Positions 1 through 7,354 of a DNA stretch of 13,445 nucleotides are shown here, in pieces. This DNA is from Thiodiazotropha sp040507245 (GTDB lineage: Bacteria > Pseudomonadota > Gammaproteobacteria > Chromatiales > Chromatiaceae): contig JBEVVH010000091.1 of the NCBI GenBank assembly GCA_040507245.1, forward strand, positions 1-13,445, read 5' to 3'. The notes below the pieces were generated by a model. That model did not search any database, was not told where the DNA came from, and saw nothing but the letters and a program-made list of their open reading frames with translations. Each line of letters begins with the position of its first letter. The stretch's first letter is position 1. Made by a program: the position numbers and the translations under genes.

Positions 1-129
1 CCTCTTCTCATTTTGATTGACCGCAACTTCAATCATGGCGCATTACGACGCCGTTCGTGAGAGGGGAGGAGACCATTACATCGGGCTACATTCCCAGACC
101 GAGCTATCCCGGGCGGGGACGCGTAATTT
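1..129. other. Non-coding stretch downstream of the HD-GYP gene
   Basis: I see no convincing gene here. An imperfect inverted repeat (CGGGCTA at 82-88 against TATCCCG at 105-111, 6 of 7 matching) lies just past the stop of the minus-strand HD-GYP gene. It could be part of a terminator or a degenerate repeat, but no T-run follows it, so I do not call a terminator. The 10-mer CGGGCTACAT at 82-91 recurs in the repeat-like element near 10605. Confidence 0.4.
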
Positions 130-1401
130 TCAGGATTTGCCGCTTTCCAGATCGGACACGTGATCAAAGAAGTAGGTCACGTACTCGGACAGGTTGAGAT
201 AGTTCAGTACTGCGGGGGTGAGTTCCGAACGTCGGCAGCTTTCGGCAATGCTCAGCTCTTCCTCCGACAGATCCAAAATCAGAGCCTCCTCTTTCGGAAT
301 CTCCGGTTCGTATACCAGCACGTTGGGCTTGAGTAGATCCTCGGCATTGATGGTCACCACGACCGCAATACGCTGATCCGAAAGCCGCACCACGGTCCCC
401 GGAGGATACACCCCGAGATTGGCGATGAAGGTGGTGAGAATGGCTCTGTCGAACTGCTTGAGTTCCCGGCTGTACATGAGCGAGACCGCCTCGTAAGGCG
501 ACATCGACAGTTCGGGATTCACATGATTACAGAGTTCATCATAGTGATCCACGATGGCCACGATGCGTGTGAGCATGCCCACCTCCTGCTTCATCCCTTT
601 GGGATAGCCGCTGCCATCCAGCCGCTCGTGATGCTGGCCGATGATCGCGATCGCCTCCTCGGGCAGGACCCCGGTCTTACGCGCCATTTCAACTCCCAGC
701 TGGGTATGCCGCTCGTAGACCTTCATCTCGGGGGTTGTGAGGGGTTTCTTTTTGAAAAGAATCGCTCCGGGAATCTGCTGGTGCCCGAGATCGTGAAACA
801 GGGCGCCAAGACCCAGCACATGCAACTGCTCGGCATTCAGACCCAGCTTGCGGCCGAGCAACAGGGATAGCGCGGTGACATTGAGCGAATGGTAATAGCT
901 GCTCTCACTTTTGGTTTTCAGGTTTACCAGTTGCATGGTCACATCGATATCGTTGGTCAGATTGTTGACCATATCGCCGATCACTTCGTCCGCCATGTGC
1001 ACCGCCTGTTCGGGGTCTGCGAACAGCACCTTCATCAGCTTGCGGGTCGACTCTACCGACTTTTCATAGTTGCCCGCCGACTTATTGAGTTTGCTGCGGC
1101 GTGCCTTGAGCACCTTGATGCGCTCGCGCTTCTCCTCCCACAGGGGATCCTCAGCAGGCAGTGAGGGAGGATCCTCCACCGGAGCCTCCGTGGTTGGTGG
1201 CAGGGGCTGGGTGTCGCTCTTTTGCGGATCGTAACTCAGGTTGGGCAGCTTCATACCACGCAGGGTCCTGAGTTGTTTTTCAGAGCGGATCTTGAAGCTG
1301 CTGGTGAGGAAGGGATGATCCATCCAGGGCAGATCCAGATGAACATACAGACCGATGCACAGCTGCTGTTTCTCGATTTTCTTCTCAGCCATTCGATCCA
1401 T
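130..1401 (-). CDS. DUF3391 / HD-GYP domain cyclic-di-GMP phosphodiesterase
   Basis: Predicted cytoplasmic phosphodiesterase that would linearise cyclic-di-GMP to pGpG or GMP. The N-terminal ~55 residues (QLCIGLYVHLDLPWMDHPF) match the DUF3391 pattern found ahead of many HD-GYP domains. A Pro/Glu-rich linker and a basic helical segment follow. The HD-GYP core then shows the expected metal ligands in order: His of YYHSLNV, HD of LFHDLGH, His of ERHTQLG, the HH pair and signature HHERLDGSGYP, and Asp of IVDHYD. No ligand is missing, so activity is plausible. Start choice: the frame is open to 1548, but that part lies inside hemY. ATG codons at 1401 and 1392 both precede the DUF3391 domain; AGGAG lies 3 nt before the first and 12 nt before the second, so 1392 is an equal alternative. 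The gene starts about 46 bp after the hemY stop and probably belongs to the same transcript. Phosphodiesterase activity is known for the family; a haem-related role is inference. Confidence 0.88.
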   Translation of the reverse strand: MDRMAEKKIEKQQLCIGLYVHLDLPWMDHPFLTSSFKIRSEKQLRTLRGMKLPNLSYDPQKSDTQPLPPTTEAPVEDPPSLPAEDPLWEEKRERIKVLKARRSKLNKSAGNYEKSVESTRKLMKVLFADPEQAVHMADEVIGDMVNNLTNDIDVTMQLVNLKTKSESSYYHSLNVTALSLLLGRKLGLNAEQLHVLGLGALFHDLGHQQIPGAILFKKKPLTTPEMKVYERHTQLGVEMARKTGVLPEEAIAIIGQHHERLDGSGYPKGMKQEVGMLTRIVAIVDHYDELCNHVNPELSMSPYEAVSLMYSRELKQFDRAILTTFIANLGVYPPGTVVRLSDQRIAVVVTINAEDLLKPNVLVYEPEIPKEEALILDLSEEELSIAESCRRSELTPAVLNYLNLSEYVTYFFDHVSDLESGKS

Positions 1402-1447
1402 GGACTCCTGAATCTCTACCGCCTGACAGGTGTCACCAATTCCCCAC

Positions 1448-2716
1448 TCAGATGTTCTCGGCCAGGGACGGGGGCAGCAGGGGCTCCCGGCTCTGTGCCA
1501 GCGGCGCCCGGTGCTGGATCGGTGGCAGTGCCCGTTGGGGTTCTTCATGCTCCAGTCTCAGACCGGCTCGAAAACACTGCATGGCCTTGTCATTCTCACC
1601 CAGACGCTCAAGCAGCAATCCCAGCTGTTGATAGGATTCCGGGGTGGGACTGATCGCGATACTCGCTTCCAGGTAACTGCGGGCCTTGCCCCAGAGCTTG
1701 TTCTGCAGCGACAGTCTTGCCAGGGTAAGAAGCAGCACCGGATCCTCGGTATGCTTGCTCAGCCAGCCTTCAGCGGTGGCGAGCTGGTGGGCCGAATCGG
1801 CCAGTTCGATGCGACCGTAAATCGCTACCAGTTCCGAGTCCCATTCCCGTTGCAGTGCCGCGACGATCAACGGCTCCACGCGGGAACCGGCATCCTGGGT
1901 GATCAGGTAACGCGCATAGTCAAGCAGGATCGCCGGTGTCTGGCGCACATTGCGGGGTACGCTCTGCCAATAGCCCACCAATCGCTCGAGTTGCGTCGAC
2001 TCCTGTTTCAACCGTTCCCGGTAAACCCGGGCTTCGAGGTTCTGCAGTTCCGCTTCACTGATCACCTTGCGGCGCTTGAGATCCGGCAGCATCTCCTCGA
2101 GTTTCTGCCATTCAGCCAGATTCTCGTAGAGCTTCTTCAACAGCTTCATCACATAGTCGTGCTTCGGTGAGAGGCTGCGCACATGCATCAGGCTCGCCAG
2201 CGCCTGCTCGTACTGCTGGTGAGCGAGCTGCAGTTCGGCCTGGGTCAGGCCCACCGCCACATCCGCAGAAGGCATGCTTTCGTGGGCCAGATGCAGATAG
2301 TCATCGCGCCGCTCATGCTCCCCCTGCAACTGGGCGGCACGGGCAGCCGCCAGGTAGTTGAGCAAGGGTGTTTCGGACTGGGCGGCGTATCGGGTCAGAT
2401 GACGTTCAGCCACTTTCCAGCGTCCTTCCGCCATCTCCAGCAGCCCCCGGGTAAGCGCCTGCCGGGCGCGTTGACCGCGGCGCTTGTGACGCCAGGACTT
2501 GAGCCGCTCCGGGGTGCTCCAGATGCGCGAAATCACCCGGATCGCCACGTACATCATGAGGAACAGGGCCAGACCGGCCAGAACGAACAGCGCCAGACTC
2601 CCTTCCACCGTCCATTGGCCGTAGCCGATCAGCACGTAGCCGTTGTCGTGCTTGACCCACAGGGTGATCAGCACGGCGGCCAGCAGGGCGAAAAACGCGG
2701 CGATCAGGGTTCTCAC
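1448..2716 (-). CDS. hemY: HemY, inner-membrane TPR protein of the haem operon
   Basis: Homologue of the proteobacterial HemY membrane protein encoded with hemC, hemD and hemX. It is not the protoporphyrinogen oxidase of Bacillus that carries the same symbol. The sequence shows two membrane helices (about residues 3-20 and 40-62) separated by the short segment VKHDNGYVLIGYGQWTVE, which is typical of the HemY N-terminal domain. An Arg-rich segment and a long helical region with TPR-like repeats follow (for example residues around LLNYLAAARAAQLQGEH, and a C-terminal repeat SPTPESYQQLGLLLERLGENDKAMQCFRAGL). Length 422 aa is normal. The start codon is GTG in a GTGA overlap with the hemX stop, which implies translational coupling. 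Family work has linked HemY to haem pathway organisation, but its exact biochemical role is not settled. Confidence 0.93.
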   Translation of the reverse strand: MRTLIAAFFALLAAVLITLWVKHDNGYVLIGYGQWTVEGSLALFVLAGLALFLMMYVAIRVISRIWSTPERLKSWRHKRRGQRARQALTRGLLEMAEGRWKVAERHLTRYAAQSETPLLNYLAAARAAQLQGEHERRDDYLHLAHESMPSADVAVGLTQAELQLAHQQYEQALASLMHVRSLSPKHDYVMKLLKKLYENLAEWQKLEEMLPDLKRRKVISEAELQNLEARVYRERLKQESTQLERLVGYWQSVPRNVRQTPAILLDYARYLITQDAGSRVEPLIVAALQREWDSELVAIYGRIELADSAHQLATAEGWLSKHTEDPVLLLTLARLSLQNKLWGKARSYLEASIAISPTPESYQQLGLLLERLGENDKAMQCFRAGLRLEHEEPQRALPPIQHRAPLAQSREPLLPPSLAENI

Positions 2717-3882
2717 TGGGGGGCCTCCATGTTCATCGCCTCACGCTTGGCCTGCAGCGCCCGCAGGGATCCGGAGATATCCGGCAGCGCAGGCGCCACA
2801 TCCTGTCCGGCCAGGGTCTGCACCTGGGTGATGAAGGCCTGTACCCGGGGATCGCCTGGCTGGAAGTAATCCTTCACCCACTGCACCGAGGCATCCAGGT
2901 TGGCCCGATAGAGTTCCGGATTGCGTCCCATCAGGGCTGCCTTGGCGGTTTCGAGCTTGAGCTTGAGATTCTGCAACAGGAAATAGCGCTGCTCGGGGGG
3001 CAGCATCGCGGTAACCGGGCGATCATGGTGTCGCACCACCATCATGGATTTGAATCCCTGCCAGAAGTCGTCGAGGATACGTGCCAGATCGTTCTGCGGA
3101 ACAGACGCCTCCTCGCCGGCGGATTCGGCGGCTTCTCCAGCGGCGGGAAGCCTCACCACACCATCCTCGAGCAGAGGCAACTGGTCAACCTGATCGGACA
3201 GGGCGGTCAACTCCGCACTGATCCCGGCGTTATCCACTACGGGAACCGCCTTGAGCTGGGTCATTTCCCGGGCCAGCACCTCGCGTACGCCGGTCCAGGC
3301 GGGATCAGCGGTGGCGCTCAGGCGTTCATCCGCTGACTTCAGCGCCTCCCGCGCAGTGAGCGGGTCACCCATCAGATTGAGCCGGTGGTTGGCAACCCGG
3401 ATCAGATACTCCGCCTCGGCCACCCGCCACTGTCCCTCACTGGCCCCCAGGCGGGTCTGCAGATCGGTCAGGGAACGGTACAGCTGGGTACCCTGCTGTT
3501 TAGAGGCCTCTTTCTCCTCGCGGATCTGCTCCGCCTGCTGCTTCAACTCCTCTCGCTGGGCGGCGATCTCCTGCTGCTGACGGTCGAAATTGTCCCGTGC
3601 CTGCTGCAGCTTGCCGGCCAGCTCCTGTTGTTGCTGATTGGCCTGGGTCAGGGACTGATCGAGGCGGGTGAGATTCTCCTTCATGTCCACCCAGTAGCGG
3701 TAACCCAGCACCAGCGCGCCGATTACGATCAGGATAGCCAGGGAAGCCAGAACCATGGGCAAGCGACCGGAACTGCGCGCTCCCGGCGCCGATTCCAGGA
3801 TCTCCACCTCACCTTCTATCGCCTCCAGCCTGTCCCCATCAGACCCGAAGCCATCCCGTTCCGCTTGCTGTTGCTCGTTCAT
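2713..3882 (-). CDS. hemX: HemX, membrane-anchored coiled-coil protein
   Basis: HemX of the proteobacterial hemCDXY operon, often annotated as a uroporphyrin-III C-methyltransferase although no SAM-binding methyltransferase motifs are visible here. Layout: an acidic cytoplasmic tail of about 40 residues, one membrane helix (about residues 42-62, MVLASLAILIVIGALVLG), a long Gln/Glu/Arg-rich coiled coil (about 68-145), then a helical domain that would be periplasmic. The segment VAEAEYLIRVANHRLNLMGD in the C-terminal domain is characteristic of the family. Length 389 aa is ordinary. Only a weak GAGA-like ribosome site precedes the ATG, and a four-codon minicistron (MRNR, stop in an ATGA overlap with the hemX start) lies immediately upstream, so initiation may depend on re-initiation. 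The 3' end overlaps hemY. Function as an assembly or regulatory partner of haem synthesis is inferred. Confidence 0.92.
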   Translation of the reverse strand: MNEQQQAERDGFGSDGDRLEAIEGEVEILESAPGARSSGRLPMVLASLAILIVIGALVLGYRYWVDMKENLTRLDQSLTQANQQQQELAGKLQQARDNFDRQQQEIAAQREELKQQAEQIREEKEASKQQGTQLYRSLTDLQTRLGASEGQWRVAEAEYLIRVANHRLNLMGDPLTAREALKSADERLSATADPAWTGVREVLAREMTQLKAVPVVDNAGISAELTALSDQVDQLPLLEDGVVRLPAAGEAAESAGEEASVPQNDLARILDDFWQGFKSMMVVRHHDRPVTAMLPPEQRYFLLQNLKLKLETAKAALMGRNPELYRANLDASVQWVKDYFQPGDPRVQAFITQVQTLAGQDVAPALPDISGSLRALQAKREAMNMEAPQ

Positions 3883-3924
3883 CGGTTTCTCATGCCATCT
3901 TGTAATTGTACAACCCGCCGCTGA

Positions 3925-3950
3925 GCATCTCCGGTTCGGCCCGGAGATGC
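3925..3950 (-). promoter_or_regulatory. Perfect 10-bp hairpin between hemD and hemX
   Basis: GCATCTCCGG (3925-3934) and CCGGAGATGC (3941-3950) form a perfect 10-bp stem with a 6-nt loop. It begins one base after the hemD stop codon. No T-run follows on either strand, so it does not look like a standard intrinsic terminator. A role in limiting read-through or in protecting or processing the mRNA between hemCD and hemXY is the most natural reading, but that is inference. Confidence 0.6.
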
Positions 3951-3951
3951 C

Positions 3952-4716
3952 TCACGACTGTCGCAGCTTCCATCCGCAAATTGCCTGGACCAGTGAGCGG
4001 TCGTCCGCTCCGTCCGCCAGTATCACCTCACTGAATCCCCGCGCCATCGCCGCATCGCGCATGCGTTCGCTGATCACCATCAACGGGGTGCGGGATAACA
4101 ATAACCAACCCGGCTCTCCAAGCATAGCAATCAGGTTGCTCAACACCTCGAGACTGGTCGCGGTGACCAGTTGTACCTCCCCAGGCCAGCGGCTCAGAAG
4201 CGGACCGGCCGGTGTGTCCGGGCAGACCCGCCGGTAGACCTCGGCATAGTTCACCCGGGCACCCCGTTCTGCCAGGGTGTCCCCCAGCAGCGCCCGCCCG
4301 CCCTCGCCGCGTACGATGAGCACGGATTGGCCGATGGGATGTGCCAGCTGTGGCAATGATAACAGGCCTTCACTGTCATAACCCTGCTCCGGCAGCCAGT
4401 CCACGGGTCGGCCGATGCGTTCCAGGGCCTGGGCGGTCGAGGCGCCCACCGCGGCCACCGCGGCGCTGCGCCACTGCCCGGGGGCGATCCGCCGGGCCGC
4501 GAACTCCACCGCATTGGGGCTGACGAAAATCATCAGGTCCCAGGAGCCGCCGAGGAGTGCCTCCGCGGAGGCCGGATCGGCGGTTTCACGGATTTCCAGG
4601 GCCGGCCAAACCAGGGCCCGGCCCCGGTGCTGTTCGATCAATCGCACCAACCCCTGCGCCTGATGGGCGGAACGGGTCACCAGCACTCCGGTACCGTTCA
4701 GATCACAATCCGACAT
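3952..4716 (-). CDS. hemD: Uroporphyrinogen-III synthase
   Basis: Closes hydroxymethylbilane to uroporphyrinogen III with inversion of ring D, in the cytoplasm; the product feeds haem, sirohaem and cobalamin. The family is poorly conserved, but the expected landmarks are present: GVLVTRS near the N-terminus, FVSPNAVEF (family FxSxxaV), AVGASTAQAL, an SEGLL segment, VLIVRGEGGR at the start of the second lobe, YRRVCP, VTATSLEVL, and a C-terminal SERMRDAAMARGF. This order fits the two-lobed fold. Length 254 aa is typical. It lies 140 bp downstream of hemC in the same direction and is followed by a strong hairpin. AAGGAG is about 13 nt upstream of the ATG, a rather long spacing. The call rests on motifs and the hemC/hemX neighbours and is secure. 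Confidence 0.95.
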   Translation of the reverse strand: MSDCDLNGTGVLVTRSAHQAQGLVRLIEQHRGRALVWPALEIRETADPASAEALLGGSWDLMIFVSPNAVEFAARRIAPGQWRSAAVAAVGASTAQALERIGRPVDWLPEQGYDSEGLLSLPQLAHPIGQSVLIVRGEGGRALLGDTLAERGARVNYAEVYRRVCPDTPAGPLLSRWPGEVQLVTATSLEVLSNLIAMLGEPGWLLLSRTPLMVISERMRDAAMARGFSEVILADGADDRSLVQAICGWKLRQS

Positions 4717-4856
4717 CGGTTCAGGTCGGCTCCTTTCGGCATAACATGGCCGATCGTAATTGGGCTGAGCTCTTGCCTCGGGCGAATCCGGACGACCGGA
4801 TACCCGCCATCAACAGACTCGCGACACCCAGAATCGCCAGGCGTGCACGAGAGGTT

Positions 4857-5786
4857 TCAGTGTTCCTCATACAGGGAGGCCAGGATGCCGTCGGCGCCCC
4901 ACTCCAGGAGCCGTTCCGCGAGCCCTTTGCCCATCACTTCGGCCTCTTCCGGGGTGCCCTCCACTTCACCGCGAATGATGCGCGAACCGTCCGGCTCGCC
5001 GACCAGTCCACGCAGCCAGAGATGACCGGACTCGAGCATCGCGTAGCCTGCAATCGGAACCTGGCAGCCCCCGTTGAGGGTCGCATTCATGGCCCGCTCG
5101 GCCCGCACACAGGCCGCGGTATCCACATCATGCAATGGCGCGATGAGCCGGTTCACGCTCTCGTCGTCGGACCGGCATTCGATACCCACCGCACCCTGGC
5201 CGATCGCCGGCAGGCTCTGCTCGGGACCGATCAGGGCGGTGATCCGGTTTTCGAAACCCAGCCGGATCAGACCCGCGGCGGCCAGGATGATGGCGTCATA
5301 GTCACCCGCGTCGAGTTTCGCCAGGCGGGTGTTCACGTTGCCGCGCAGGGACTTGATCTGCAGATCGGGACGCTGCTCCGCGAGCTGGCTCTGGCGGCGC
5401 AGGCTGGAGGTGCCGACACAGGCCCCCTCCGGCAGCTCCTCAAGGGATTGAAAACGCTTGGAGACAAACGCGTCCCGGGGATCCTCGCGGGACATGATCA
5501 CCGCCAGATGCAGGCCTTCAGGCAGTTCCACCGGCACGTCCTTCATGGAGTGCACCGCGATGTCGGCCTGGCCGTCGAGGATGCCCTGCTCCAGCTCCTT
5601 GATGAACAGCCCCTTGCCGCCGATCTTGGCCAGTGGGGTGTCGAGGATCTTGTCCCCCTGGGTGCTCATACCATGGATCTCCACCTGCAAACCGGGATGG
5701 GCTGCCTTCAGCGCCGCGGCGACATGCTCCGCCTGCCACATGGCGAGGGGGGATTTGCGGGTGGCGATTCGGATGACTTGTGACAT
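4857..5786 (-). CDS. hemC: Hydroxymethylbilane synthase (porphobilinogen deaminase)
   Basis: Polymerises four porphobilinogens to hydroxymethylbilane in the cytoplasm using a covalently bound dipyrromethane cofactor. Counting from the chosen ATG at 5786 (MSQVIRIATRKSPLA, 309 aa, normal length), the catalytic Asp is D83 in HSMKDVP and the cofactor-binding Cys is C241 in LNGGCQVPIAGYA. Other hallmarks are GGKGLFIKELE, GTSSLRRQSQL, LRGNVNTRL and AAAGLIRLG. The frame is open for 16 more codons upstream, but those residues lack family similarity. The chosen ATG has GAGG about 10 nt upstream. All active-site features are intact. It sits behind algR and a cytochrome gene, with its own promoter candidate at 5869-5896, and begins the hemCDXY series. 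Confidence 0.97.
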   Translation of the reverse strand: MSQVIRIATRKSPLAMWQAEHVAAALKAAHPGLQVEIHGMSTQGDKILDTPLAKIGGKGLFIKELEQGILDGQADIAVHSMKDVPVELPEGLHLAVIMSREDPRDAFVSKRFQSLEELPEGACVGTSSLRRQSQLAEQRPDLQIKSLRGNVNTRLAKLDAGDYDAIILAAAGLIRLGFENRITALIGPEQSLPAIGQGAVGIECRSDDESVNRLIAPLHDVDTAACVRAERAMNATLNGGCQVPIAGYAMLESGHLWLRGLVGEPDGSRIIRGEVEGTPEEAEVMGKGLAERLLEWGADGILASLYEEH

Positions 5787-5868
5787 GGATAGGAGACCTC
5801 GGGGTTTACGGCAGGTGTTTGTCCCGCGCAGCAAAAGATTTCGCGCGACGGCGTGTCAAACCTTTAAT

Positions 5869-5896
5869 GTTATAGCCTGGCATGGGTATCACGCAA
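5869..5896 (-). promoter_or_regulatory. Promoter candidate for hemC
   Basis: On the minus strand a -10-like TATAAC (5869-5874) lies 16 bp downstream of TTGCGT (5891-5896), about 80 bp before the hemC start. The -35 box matches the consensus only in TTG. A perfect TTGACA at 5854-5859 lies nearer hemC but has no good -10 at the proper distance. The placement in the cytochrome-hemC spacer supports an internal promoter. This is a pattern-based call only. Confidence 0.35.
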
Positions 5897-5899
5897 TTT

Positions 5900-6523
5900 T
5901 CAGGGCTTGCCCCGCCCGTAATAGTGCAATAGGGCTTCCAGTCCCTCCTCTCCCTGGGTGCGGACCAGTCTTGCCAGCGCCCCGCTCATCTCATCGTCCC
6001 CCTGATTGATCCCCACCAGGTAGTCCCGCAGGGTCCAGCGCAGATAGTCCATCCAGCGTCCATGCAGGCGCGGCACACCGGGTTTTGGCGCATTCACCGG
6101 ATCTCCATGACACTCGAAATAGTATCGACGATGCAGCTGCCGACCCAGACTCAGGAGATTCCAGTCCACATCCCGGCGCATCATCGGTTCGGGCTGGCGA
6201 CTGAAATAGTCCGCCAGGCGTTCGATCTGGGCATCGTCATAGGCAGACATCATGCGCCCCATCAGGGTGCTGAAACGCCCCCCGTAGCGGTAGGCCTGCA
6301 TGACCTCCACCAGGTAGCGGCGGGGCAGACCGGCGAGGGACGGGATGGCCGGAGCGACACTCTCTCCGCCGGGTCCGTGACAGGCAAAACAGGTCTGTGC
6401 AATCAATGGCGGGGCGACCGGATCGAGTTCCGGAACCCACTGGGCGTTGACCGGCATTGCCAGGAGCACCAACCACGCCATCAGCAGGCCTCGCTGCAGA
6501 AACGGCACCCGCCTTTCATTCAT
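5900..6523 (-). CDS. Periplasmic cytochrome c4-like protein, second haem motif altered
   Basis: Secreted two-domain cytochrome of the c4 / c553 type, presumably an electron carrier in the periplasm. Residues 1-27 form a signal peptide (MNERRVPFLQRG, a hydrophobic core, then likely cleavage after VNA). Domain 1 has a normal haem site, CFACH (C45, C48, H49), with likely axial Met at MM 91-92. In domain 2 the aligned site reads YFECH (residues 135-139): the first Cys is Tyr, while C138 and H139 remain. A candidate distal Met (M179) is present. The second haem may therefore be bound through one thioether or not at all. Length 207 aa matches di-haem c4 proteins. The ATG lies inside the end of algR (8-nt ATGAATGA overlap), so translation is probably coupled. 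A cytochrome at this point is an addition to the Pseudomonas order, where hemC follows algR directly. Partner enzyme unknown. Confidence 0.88.
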   Translation of the reverse strand: MNERRVPFLQRGLLMAWLVLLAMPVNAQWVPELDPVAPPLIAQTCFACHGPGGESVAPAIPSLAGLPRRYLVEVMQAYRYGGRFSTLMGRMMSAYDDAQIERLADYFSRQPEPMMRRDVDWNLLSLGRQLHRRYYFECHGDPVNAPKPGVPRLHGRWMDYLRWTLRDYLVGINQGDDEMSGALARLVRTQGEEGLEALLHYYGRGKP

Positions 6524-7253
6524 CGATGCGGTTGCCTCGGAGCATACGCCGCACTTCGGGCAGATGACGGCGGCTCACCTCGAGCCGCTCATCGCAGCCA
6601 TCGAGCACCACCCGGCAGACCCCGTCCGGATCCCGGTCGAGTCCACGCAGGTGACGCCGCACCACCAGGGCGTTGCGGTGAATCCGCAGCAGCCAGTCGG
6701 CATAGCGCTCCTGCAGTGCCTTGAGGCTCTCCTCCAGGAGCAGTTCACCTTCCCGATGACGTGCCACCACATACTTGGAATCCGCCCTCAGGTAGAGCAC
6801 CTGGTCAAGCGGCAGGGTGGTCAGGCCGCCCCGGAAACTGGCGCAGATCTGCGGTACCTCAGGAACCTCCCGAACCGGACTCACCTGGGTTCGGTTGAGC
6901 CGCGGCGCCCGGGTCAGGGCCTCCAGCAGACGCTCCCGGCGAACCGGCTTGAGCAGATAGTCCTGGGCTGCGGATTCGAAGGCCTCCAGGGCATGTTCCT
7001 CATAAGCGGTGGTGAAGATCACCGCCGGCGGGTGCGCGGTCTGAGCCAGGCGGCGAGCCGCTTCCAGTCCGTCCATGCCCGGCATGCGGATATCCATCAG
7101 CACCAGATCAGGTTCGAGTTCAGAGAAACGCTGCAGCGCCTCCTCACCCTGAGAGGCCTCGCCCACCACCCGGTAGGGTTCTCCCAGTTCCCCGATCAGC
7201 GAGGTCAGCCGCTGTCGCGCCAGCGCTTCGTCATCCACCACCAGTATTTTCAA
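6516..7253 (-). CDS. algR: AlgR-like LytTR response regulator
   Basis: Two-component transcription regulator; in Pseudomonas the orthologue controls alginate, type IV pili and virulence genes. Residues 1-120 form the receiver: acidic pair D7/D8 (VVDDEALARQR), phosphoacceptor D54 (LVLMDIRMPGMDG, same position as in P. aeruginosa AlgR), T81 of FTTAYEEHALEAF, and K102 (YLLKPV). From about residue 145 the LytTR DNA-binding domain follows (VLYLRADSKYVVARH, ESLKALQERY, LRIHRNALV, SRRHLPEVRRML). The start is a TTG: a perfect AGGAGG (7262-7267) is 8 nt upstream, an in-frame stop lies five codons further up, and starting here gives the whole receiver. It is 101 bp downstream of algZ and overlaps the cytochrome gene. 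Targets in this organism cannot be read from the window. Confidence 0.95.
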   Translation of the reverse strand: MKILVVDDEALARQRLTSLIGELGEPYRVVGEASQGEEALQRFSELEPDLVLMDIRMPGMDGLEAARRLAQTAHPPAVIFTTAYEEHALEAFESAAQDYLLKPVRRERLLEALTRAPRLNRTQVSPVREVPEVPQICASFRGGLTTLPLDQVLYLRADSKYVVARHREGELLLEESLKALQERYADWLLRIHRNALVVRRHLRGLDRDPDGVCRVVLDGCDERLEVSRRHLPEVRRMLRGNRIDE

Positions 7254-7261
7254 GGTCTCTG

Positions 7262-7267
7262 CCTCCT
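7262..7267 (-). promoter_or_regulatory. Strong ribosome binding site that fixes the TTG start of algR
   Basis: AGGAGG on the minus strand, 8 nt before TTG at 7253. Its strength compensates for the weak start codon. An in-frame TGA just upstream (about 7269-7271) excludes a longer protein. Confidence 0.75.
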
Positions 7268-7354
7268 GTCAGTCGACCGGCCCGTTTGCGTCATTGTCCG
7301 CTATCCCATGAGTTCCTGTCAGCGGGATTTCCACGAAACGGGAACCCGTGCACC

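Noticed and set aside
1402..1548. N-terminal extension of the HD-GYP frame
   Set aside because: Lies inside hemY, is Arg/Pro/Cys-rich, and precedes better starts next to the DUF3391 domain.
4786..4801. Small hairpin ATCCGG/CCGGAT in the hemC-hemD spacer as a terminator
   Set aside because: Only 6 bp, no T-run, and it lies within a run of genes expected to be co-transcribed.
4557..5783. Long plus-strand open frame opposite hemC and hemD
   Set aside because: Antisense shadow of GC-rich, clearly recognisable haem genes; the translation is Arg/His/Pro-rich without family features.
5854..5859. Perfect TTGACA before hemC as a -35 box
   Set aside because: No acceptable -10 sequence lies 16-18 bp downstream, so the TATAAC-based candidate upstream is preferred.
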